From an uncultured Prevotellaceae bacterium (GTDB lineage Bacteria > Bacteroidota > Bacteroidia > Bacteroidales > Bacteroidaceae), in contig CACWWZ010000043.1 of assembly GCA_902764705.1 (NCBI GenBank), positions 1-57,075 on the forward strand: DNA of 57,075 bases, in the 5' to 3' direction. A program made the position numbers and the translations under genes. Position 1 is the stretch's first letter; each line of letters opens with the position of its first letter. Below the pieces are notes generated by a model, which saw only the letters and a list, made by a program, of their open reading frames with translations, searched no databases and was not told where the DNA came from. Positions 16,512 through 22,650 of the stretch are shown piece after piece.

Positions 16512-17234
16512 TCAAAAATTGGGATATCCCAGTTTGGCGTTCAGGTAGTGCAGTCCGGCGATGGTCCACGTCATGTACGTGCGGATTTTCTTCTCGCCCT
16601 TCAATGAATAGCTGACATGCGTGCGCAGGGCGGTGAAGCCGCGGCCCTCGAGGTCGTCGCTCAGGTTCCAGCGGCCGCCGCGACGGTACTGGATGCCCAT
16701 GTCGCTGAGCACCTGGTTGAAGTCCCACACCGTCATGTTGAACGTCTTCGCCACCTGCGTCGCCGTCAGCGTGTCCTCGGCACCCTCGTTCAGCAGGCGC
16801 AGACCCTCGCCGATGATGTTGTCCGCCAGCCTGAGAATCTCCTTTGGCTCCGGCAGACAGTATCTACTCCCCTCGCCCGTTGGAGAGGGGTTGGGGGTGA
16901 GGCTCCGCTCCAGCTCTTCCCAGCGCAGCACTAGCTTGGCACGTGCCTCGTCGTTGAACTTCGTGGCGATGTACAGGCACTCGGTCTTGGTGAGCTGGTA
17001 GCAGGGAACCTCGCGCGTTCCACCGTTCGGCTGTTCGATGATTCGGGATGTCAATCGAAAATTTGATTTACATACTTTCACCCATGCTGGTTCCATCTTT
17101 CGGATGGCCTCCATGACATGAAAATGTTGTTTACCTGTCAGCTCGGCAATTTCGAGCGACGTCATCATTTGTGGTTGGTTGTTGTTGTCGTTGCCGACGT
17201 GTTTTGTCTGTAAAGAAATAATTGTTGTTTTCAT
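16512..17234 (-). CDS. Rha / KilAC-type phage antirepressor
   Basis: 240 aa. Residues about 22-112 match the Rha regulatory domain (MTSLEIAELTGKQHFHVMEA, then YQLTKTECLYIATKFNDEAR, RWEELE). The C-terminal half matches the phage antirepressor KilAC domain (LTATQVAKTFNMTVWDFNQVL, YRRGGRWNL, TWTIAGLHYLNAK). Such proteins counter a phage repressor. Precisely at the linker between the domains sits an in-frame palindromic element (LTPNPSPTGEGS). It is followed on the same strand by the 55-aa ORF, lysozyme and primase. Confidence 0.85.
   Translation of the reverse strand: MKTTIISLQTKHVGNDNNNQPQMMTSLEIAELTGKQHFHVMEAIRKMEPAWVKVCKSNFRLTSRIIEQPNGGTREVPCYQLTKTECLYIATKFNDEARAKLVLRWEELERSLTPNPSPTGEGSRYCLPEPKEILRLADNIIGEGLRLLNEGAEDTLTATQVAKTFNMTVWDFNQVLSDMGIQYRRGGRWNLSDDLEGRGFTALRTHVSYSLKGEKKIRTYMTWTIAGLHYLNAKLGYPNF
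16865..16903. repeat. GC-rich palindromic element copy 2, inside the antirepressor
   Basis: CTCCCCTCGCCCGTTGG, AGAGGGGTTGGGGGTGAGG. It encodes LTPNPSPTGEG on the minus strand between two folded domains. Confidence 0.8.
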
Positions 17235-17411
17235 TTTGTTTGAGTTGATTTACATCGTATTTTTCTCGCCATGCCAAAGCTCAAACAAGTTTGGATTTGG
17301 TCATTTTGGCTTATCGAAAAAATTGATTTAGTGAGAGAAGCTTTGAGAAAGGGCCCTACACCTCGCGGTGCTCAATTGATTCCCTCACTTCAACTCAGGG
17401 TTTTGTTACTT

Positions 17412-17693
17412 TTAATTGATTTTCACGATGTCAGTGGCAAGCACTTCCTGGAACACCTGTCCCTGATACTCGTGCGTAGAGAAACGGAGCGTCGCCGCAA
17501 CGACATCGCCCTCGTAGAACCTGCACCCCGCCAGATTGCCCAGCATGGTGCACACATATTCGTTTTCAAACTTCGAGCCGCCCAGCTCCTTCAGCACTAT
17601 CGTGCACTTCTGGATCTGTCCCGACTCCTGCTTCTGACTTTGTACGCTGAAGGCCTCGCCCTGGCGTACGACTTTTAAGATTTTTGTTTTCAT
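17412..17693 (-). CDS. OB-fold-like (DUF3127-type) small protein
   Basis: 93 aa, mostly beta. The C-terminal pattern YEGDVVAATLRFSTHEYQGQVFQEVLATDIVKI resembles the last strands of DUF3127/SSB-like OB folds (GDxVxVxFxxxxREYNGxxYTDxxAxxI). Binding of single-stranded DNA near a primase gene would make sense, but the match is by eye. It has its own promoter (17846-17853). A 177-bp gap separates it from the antirepressor gene; that gap holds no convincing gene or hairpin. Confidence 0.55.
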   Translation of the reverse strand: MKTKILKVVRQGEAFSVQSQKQESGQIQKCTIVLKELGGSKFENEYVCTMLGNLAGCRFYEGDVVAATLRFSTHEYQGQVFQEVLATDIVKIN

Positions 17694-17845
17694 AATAATA
17701 AGGTTTATTCAAGTTTCGCATTCACTCAACTTCTTTGTAGTTAAGAAGTTAAGTAGTCATCGCTTCGCTCGTCCTTCGTCCGGGCCTTCCCGTCGTGTCC
17801 TTTGTGTCAGTAAGTTAAAGATCGCTTTGTCGTTCGTTGACGCTG

Positions 17846-17853
17846 CAAAATTA
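17846..17853 (-). promoter_or_regulatory. -7 box of the OB-fold gene
   Basis: TAATTTTG on the minus strand, just after the T-run of the hairpin at 17861-17893; the leader is about 150 nt. The leader (17694-17845) contains an AAGTTAAG phrase and nothing else obvious. Confidence 0.5.
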
Positions 17854-17893
17854 CGCACAAAAAAAGGGTACATGAAACAACGTCATGCACCCC
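17854..17893 (-). terminator. Terminator after the 149-aa gene
   Basis: On the minus strand GGGTGCATGA, 7-nt loop, TCATGTACCC, then T7. It ends the transcript of the two NHFE-motif genes and abuts the next promoter. Confidence 0.8.
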
Positions 17894-17935
17894 TGTAGGT
17901 ATTCCTGTAAGTTCTGTAGGTTTATCTGTAGCTAT
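17893..17935. repeat. Four CTGTA(G/A) direct repeats
   Basis: CTGTAGGT, CTGTAAGT, CTGTAGGT and CTGTAGCT start at 17893, 17905, 17914 and 17926, right after the stop of the 149-aa gene. Confidence 0.5.
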
Positions 17936-18384
17936 TATATTCTCAACCGCTCCTCGACGGCCATTTTGTATGCTTCCACCAGTCGCAGCACACGCCCCTT
18001 GGCACCGTTCTGCGCCCACTTATCGATGTGCAGACGCATATAGGGATTGTTTCTGAACGTGTTCGACAGCAGACCCTCCTGACAACCGAAGTCGCGCTCG
18101 AACTGCGCCATGTTGTTGGCATAGCCGTAGCAGTCGCGGCTTGTGCAGAAGATAACGGCCATGGCACTGTCGCCCCAAAAATACTCACGCACCTCGACCA
18201 CACACGCCGCCAGCATCTGTACGCTAGGCTGCTTCTCGCTCTGTGGCGCGGGGGCTGCCGCCTGCTGGGTGACTGTCGAGCCGGGCATGGCGAATGTGCA
18301 GCCCGTGATGCTACCGTTAAACACCTGGCAGTTCGAGCCTGCCTCGAAGTGGTTTACAACATTTTTCTGACTATCTTTTTCCAT
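17935..18384 (-). CDS. Island protein with NHFExGSNxQVFN motif and helical C-terminus
   Basis: 149 aa, no recognised family. The N-terminus NVVNHFEAGSNCQVFNGSITG is shared with the C-terminal part of the upstream protein. A Gln/Ala/Pro linker follows (VTQQAAAPAPQSEK). The C-terminal domain has alternating aromatic motifs (EYFWGDSAMAVIFCTSRDC, NTFRNNPYMRLHIDKWAQNG) and looks like a compact helical fold. It overlaps the upstream gene by 31 bp in another frame, so the two are coupled. Confidence 0.7.
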   Translation of the reverse strand: MEKDSQKNVVNHFEAGSNCQVFNGSITGCTFAMPGSTVTQQAAAPAPQSEKQPSVQMLAACVVEVREYFWGDSAMAVIFCTSRDCYGYANNMAQFERDFGCQEGLLSNTFRNNPYMRLHIDKWAQNGAKGRVLRLVEAYKMAVEERLRI

Positions 18385-18878
18385 CGTTTATTCTTTTTAT
18401 CCTTTTTGTCTTTCTTGTCCTTTTTTTTCTTCTCAAAGTGACCATTCACCCTGTCGTTAAACACCTGCGAGTTGCTGCCCGGCTCGAAGTGGTTGTGAAT
18501 CTCCATGGGCTTCGCCTTGACCTCAGCCACCAGCTGCTGCTTCTCCGACTCCAAGTGCTGCTTCTCCGACTCCAGATGATTGTTCTGCGCTTCCAACAGT
18601 TGCTTTTGCAGGGCGTCAATCTCAGCCTGGTGTTGCAGGCGCATATTGGCCATCTCGGCATCCTTCTGCTCCAGCTGCTCGTTCAGATCGTCAATCTCCT
18701 GCTGCTGGCGCTCCACCTGCTCTCTCAGCTCATCCGCCTGATAGAACGCTTCGCGTCCTGCATCCAACACAATCCTGTGGGCCTTCTTCCGCCTACACTT
18801 TTCCTGCAGGCACTCCATGTCGTCGTCCACATCGCGGCTCGCCTCGCCGTAGTAGACCTCATATTCTTCTTTCTTCAT
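18354..18878 (-). CDS. Coiled-coil island protein with NHFExGSNxQVFN motif and Lys tail
   Basis: 174 aa. A long coiled coil (about residues 50-115: EQVERQQQEIDDLNEQLEQK, LESEKQHLESEKQQLVAE) is followed by IHNHFEPGSNSQVFNDRVNG. It ends in a strongly basic tail of repeated KKDKKD. The motif matches the N-terminus of the next gene, suggesting both bind the same partner or each other. The Lys tail could contact nucleic acid. Function unknown. Confidence 0.7.
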   Translation of the reverse strand: MKKEEYEVYYGEASRDVDDDMECLQEKCRRKKAHRIVLDAGREAFYQADELREQVERQQQEIDDLNEQLEQKDAEMANMRLQHQAEIDALQKQLLEAQNNHLESEKQHLESEKQQLVAEVKAKPMEIHNHFEPGSNSQVFNDRVNGHFEKKKKDKKDKKDKKNKRWKKIVRKML

Positions 18879-18912
18879 AATTCTAAAATTTTAAGTTATC
18901 GTAAATTTTTTG

Positions 18913-18957
18913 CAAATATACAACGAGGAGTGTACCACAAGTCGGTACACCCCTCGG
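18913..18957 (-). promoter_or_regulatory. Promoter with overlapping palindrome for the two-gene operon
   Basis: -7 box TATATTTG (18913-18920). Directly upstream lies GAGGGGTGTACC, 7-nt loop, GGTACACTCCTC (18925-18956), which covers the expected -33 position. There is no T-run, so it could be an operator as well as a terminator for the WYL gene. Confidence 0.55.
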
Positions 18958-19003
18958 GATTAACATTTCTTTAACATATCAGCACCCCATCAGGGGCGCG
19001 CGA

Positions 19004-19903
19004 CTACCTGTCATATAATCGAAGCGTCTCGGTTATGATGTCCTTCATTTTCTGCCTGACATCAGCAGGTTCAAGCACTTCGATACCATTGCGGAACGAT
19101 AACAATTTGTTTAGGAAATCGCCGGTGGGACGGATGTCGAACGAGAAGTCGGTATAATTGTCGCCCGACTGCAGTTCGCACTGCGAGTGGTGCAGCGGCA
19201 GTGTGCGCAGATAGTGGGGCGTACGGTCGTAGGCACGTACCACGACATGAGCCATAGGAACATCGATGGTCAGCACGCCGAAATAATCCGCAAAATAATC
19301 CTCTGGCGAGAAGTCCTCGGGCATCTCGAAGGTATCGTCTGTGGGCTCCATCATGTTCATGCGGTCATCCAGTGCGTAGCACCGCAGCTGATCCTCGTCA
19401 TTCCGCGCCAGCAGATACCAACGCTGCTGCGACCGTTTTAGAACGTAAGGACAAACGGTTTTCACGTAACCCTCATCCTCAAACTTCTGGTACCCCATAC
19501 GCAGCCGATGGTCAGTCTTCATGGCACGGATGATAGGCTCCAGAAACTCCTCGCCAGCAGGCGCGTACTCCATGAGGATGCGGTCGCGAATCGAGGCACT
19601 GTCAGCCAGCATGCCATGAACGGCGAGTGTTGAGAACAGATGTCGTTCGATGCTGTCGTTGTTCAGCACCTCGGGGTTGCTGATGTAATATTTGTGCGTT
19701 TTGGGTTCGCAGTCGATGATGACGCCAAACATGTCGAGGATAGCGTCACGATGCCGGTTAAACGACGTCCGGGGCAACGGATTGCCCTCGGCCACCTTAG
19801 CCTCCCGCCACTTCTGATCGAGTTGCGCGAGGGTTAGTTTACCATACGTCTTGAACGTGTTGATAATCCAGATATACTGGTTGAAAATCAGTGCCGGTTT
19901 CAT
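19004..19903 (-). CDS. WYL-domain transcriptional regulator
   Basis: 299 aa. N-terminal winged-helix region (YGKLTLAQLDQKWREA ... PRTSFNRHRDAILDMFG), a central WYL domain with the signature in QQRWYLLARNDEDQL, and the WCX-like C-terminal part (VVVRAYDRTPHYLRTLPL). WYL regulators sense ligands or nucleic acids and often control defence or mobile loci. It sits 27 bp after the 52-aa peptide gene and may be the last gene of the GLUG-peptide-WYL run. Confidence 0.88.
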   Translation of the reverse strand: MKPALIFNQYIWIINTFKTYGKLTLAQLDQKWREAKVAEGNPLPRTSFNRHRDAILDMFGVIIDCEPKTHKYYISNPEVLNNDSIERHLFSTLAVHGMLADSASIRDRILMEYAPAGEEFLEPIIRAMKTDHRLRMGYQKFEDEGYVKTVCPYVLKRSQQRWYLLARNDEDQLRCYALDDRMNMMEPTDDTFEMPEDFSPEDYFADYFGVLTIDVPMAHVVVRAYDRTPHYLRTLPLHHSQCELQSGDNYTDFSFDIRPTGDFLNKLLSFRNGIEVLEPADVRQKMKDIITETLRLYDR

Positions 19904-19930
19904 ATGCGTTTCGGAATATCTACATCCCCC

Positions 19931-20089
19931 TTAGAACCTGTCACAGGGTGACAGGCCTTCTTCGCTGTCGTCGAAGTCGAATGCGGGGGCACCTACTTCG
20001 CCGTTCCAGCCCGGAGGACTGGCAGCCAGCATGTGGTGAATCTCTAACTCAACGACCTCCATCTGAGGCTTCATATATTGCTTTTTCAT
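19931..20089 (-). CDS. 52-aa peptide of the KPxxxVVxLE family
   Basis: Starts MKKQYMKPQMEVVELEIHHM, then LAASPPGWNG, and ends acidic (FDFDDSEEGLSPCDRF). Very similar short proteins (M-K-K-x-Y-x-K-P-x-x-x-V-V-x-L) are common in Prevotella and Bacteroides. Many have a conserved leader-like N-terminus and a variable C-terminus, and no known function. The start at 20089 is chosen because the upstream frame is the intergenic gap. It sits 37 bp after the GLUG gene. Confidence 0.6.
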   Translation of the reverse strand: MKKQYMKPQMEVVELEIHHMLAASPPGWNGEVGAPAFDFDDSEEGLSPCDRF

Positions 20090-20126
20090 AATTTTCTTTG
20101 AACACGAATTACACGAATTATACAAA

Positions 20127-21578
20127 TTATTTGATAACCACTTTAAGTCCGTTATGGATGTAGAGTCCCTTGGCACTTGGTTTGCCATTGAGGCGGGTGC
20201 CGCTCAGCGTGTACCACGCACCATCAGAATCCGTTAAATCCGTGAAATCTGTGGTTGTTATCTTCGTGGTGCTGCCGTCGGCGCTGACCAGGACGACGCT
20301 GATGCTGGCGGGCATGTCGCCTGTCGAGGCACGGTGTGCAGGGGCGTTGGTCGTTGTCCACGGATTGTCGGTGCCCGTATAGGTCAGGTACGAGCGCAGG
20401 GGCTTGATATGGGCTCCCTCGGCCAGCATCACGAAGTCGCCGGCCTCGACGTCCGTGGCGCCGTCCGTGGCCTTGCCGCTGGTGGCTGCGAAGCCATAGT
20501 CACGGCCGCAGTCCGCTGCCGCCCACGTCTTCTCGGCATAGACGCCCTTGAACTGCCAGTCGCCGTTGGTGGTTGTTCCTGCGCTGATGCTGGCAGCTGC
20601 CTCGCCGTGGAACAGCACAGGCTTGTGAGCCTCAGTGCCTGCGGGTACGAAGAGATACGGCGTGTTGGCCGAGAGCGTCGTGCCGGTATATTCGTTCATG
20701 GTGGCTATCCACTTGCCTTTATTGCCGTCGTAGGTCACGCCGCCGAAGGTGTAGTATTTACCCTCTGTGGCGCTTGGTGTATAAGCAAACGGGAATACGA
20801 CGGTTGAAGCCTTGCCGCCCGTGAAATCGCGGTGGAACGCCACCTTGCCGCTCAGGTTTGTGGGCACGTTCGCTGCATCGCTCAAGATGGTGGCCTCCAC
20901 CGCGCCGTCGTTGTCGGTGATGTCTGCTCCATTGCAGCCGATGTCGCAGGGCCTACCGAGTGCAGTGCAGTCGCTATAGTAGTTATGGCTCAGCGTGCCG
21001 CCTGGGTTAAAACCCACAATGGCGCCAACAAAAAAATTATCGCCATAGATGGTGACGCCCACGGCGAGGCAGTTCTTAACATTATTATCGTTTTCGTTAC
21101 AGCCCACGATGCCGCCACACTCTTGTGCTTGGCTGAGGGTGGCGCTACTGGTGCAGCCATCGACGGTGCCATGGTTATAACCCGCGATGCCGCCGTGACG
21201 AGATGGATTGTTACCTGTGGCGCCGATAAGGACATTGGCGGTGACATGGCAGTTCTCGATAGTACCACCATTGGCCCCTGCTATGCCGGCAACATTATAT
21301 TTACCCGTGATGCGGGCATCAGCGAGGGTGACATTCCGGACACAGCCCTCGTTGATGCAGCCGAAGAGGCCCTGACATAGATCCGACGAATAGATTCGGA
21401 TGCCGCTGATGGTATGGCCCTGGCCGTCGAAGGTACCACTGAAAAACTCAGGCCCCGTTCCGATGCGAGTAAAATTGTTCTCCTGGCTGTCGGCGGCGTC
21501 CCAGTCGGTGGCGTAGGGGTAGGCAATGTCGTTCATCAGCTTGAAGTACGTGCCGTGGTAGCCCTCGCCGCCGTTCAC
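20127..21578 (-). CDS. GLUG protein part 3 (last repeat block and C-terminal cap)
   Basis: The true reading frame extends upstream of the first Met to the second junction near 21680. After one GLUG block there is a beta domain (GGKASTVVFPFAYTPSATEG, YLFVPAGTEAHKPVLF) typical of Prevotella secreted proteins. The terminal motif AWYTLSGTRLNGKPSAKGLY may be an anchoring or export signal. Confidence 0.5.
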   Translation of the reverse strand: MNGGEGYHGTYFKLMNDIAYPYATDWDAADSQENNFTRIGTGPEFFSGTFDGQGHTISGIRIYSSDLCQGLFGCINEGCVRNVTLADARITGKYNVAGIAGANGGTIENCHVTANVLIGATGNNPSRHGGIAGYNHGTVDGCTSSATLSQAQECGGIVGCNENDNNVKNCLAVGVTIYGDNFFVGAIVGFNPGGTLSHNYYSDCTALGRPCDIGCNGADITDNDGAVEATILSDAANVPTNLSGKVAFHRDFTGGKASTVVFPFAYTPSATEGKYYTFGGVTYDGNKGKWIATMNEYTGTTLSANTPYLFVPAGTEAHKPVLFHGEAAASISAGTTTNGDWQFKGVYAEKTWAAADCGRDYGFAATSGKATDGATDVEAGDFVMLAEGAHIKPLRSYLTYTGTDNPWTTTNAPAHRASTGDMPASISVVLVSADGSTTKITTTDFTDLTDSDGAWYTLSGTRLNGKPSAKGLYIHNGLKVVIK

Positions 21579-21654
21579 GCGCTGGGCCAGCAGGTCGAGG
21601 CCTGCGGCGTTAGTGATGACGTAGGGATGATCTGCGCTGCCGTCGGCGGCAGGA

Positions 21655-22650
21655 TCAGCGCTGACACCCCAGAGGTCCGGTTTCGGCAGGATCGGTGCCG
21701 TCCTTCGTCACAATATAGCCTTCATGGATGCAGCCCGTAGGCAAGGTGCCATTGTAGCTCAGGGTGACGGTGGTGCCATCGACGACGCTGATGGTGCCAC
21801 CCTGGTTGACCATGATACCCGTGGCGGTGATGTCGCTGGCGAGGGTCAGGGTGTAGAGGGTACCGGGTACCGCGCCGTCGTTGGCAGTGACATCACCATC
21901 ACTGCAGCCGATGCCGCTAGTATTACCGCCCACGGTGCAGCCGCTGTAGTAGTTATGGCTCAGCGTGCCGCCTGAGTTAAAACCCACAATGGCGCCAACC
22001 TCATCATCGCCATAGATGGTGACGCCCATGGCGAGGCAGTTCTTAACCACACTTTTATCGTATTCTTTACAGCCCACGATGCCGCCACACTCTTGTGCTT
22101 GGCTGAGGGTGGCGCTACTGGTGCAGCCATCGACGGTGCCATGGTTCTGACCCGCGATGCCGCCGTGATTATATGTATTGTCACCTGTGGCGCCGATAAG
22201 GACATTGGCGGTGACATGGCAGTTCTCGATAGTACCACCATTGGCCCCTGCTATGCCGCCAACATTCTCTTTTCCCGTGATGCGGGCATCAGCGAGGGTG
22301 ACATTCCGGACAGTGCCGTGAATGTTGCCGAAGAGACCCTGACATAGATCCGACGAATAGATTCGGATGCCGCTGATGGTATGGCCCTGGCCGTCGAAGG
22401 TACCACCGAAAGGCTCACCACCCGTTCCGATGCGCGTGAAGTTGTTTTCCTGGCTGTCGGCGGCGTTCCAGTCGGTGGCGTAGGGGTAGGCAATGTCGTT
22501 CATCAGCACAAAGTACTTGCCGTAGTAGCGCTCACCGCCGTTCATGCGCTGGGCCAGCAGGTCGAGGCCTGCGGCGTTAGTGATGACGTAGGGATGATCT
22601 GCGCTGCCGTCGGCGGCAGGATCAGCGCTGACACCCCAGAGGTCCGTCAC
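21655..22650 (-). CDS. GLUG protein part 2 (internal repeat block, frameshifted)
   Basis: 331 aa open frame with no signal peptide, beginning at a GTG within the junction (TDLWGVSADPAADGSADHPY). It carries one full GLUG block and also ends GPLGCQR. It is nearly identical to the block in part 3 over about 600 bp. It is better read as a piece of one long gene than as its own gene. Confidence 0.5.
   Translation of the reverse strand: MTDLWGVSADPAADGSADHPYVITNAAGLDLLAQRMNGGERYYGKYFVLMNDIAYPYATDWNAADSQENNFTRIGTGGEPFGGTFDGQGHTISGIRIYSSDLCQGLFGNIHGTVRNVTLADARITGKENVGGIAGANGGTIENCHVTANVLIGATGDNTYNHGGIAGQNHGTVDGCTSSATLSQAQECGGIVGCKEYDKSVVKNCLAMGVTIYGDDEVGAIVGFNSGGTLSHNYYSGCTVGGNTSGIGCSDGDVTANDGAVPGTLYTLTLASDITATGIMVNQGGTISVVDGTTVTLSYNGTLPTGCIHEGYIVTKDGTDPAETGPLGCQR

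Noticed and set aside
17235-17411. Short upstream peptide (about 12 codons) before the antirepressor gene
   Set aside because: An ATG frame exists just ahead of the gene, but nothing supports its translation.
17271-17678. 135-aa open frame on the plus strand
   Set aside because: Most of it is the antisense of the OB-fold-like gene, with Leu/Arg-rich shadow composition and no ribosome-binding site.
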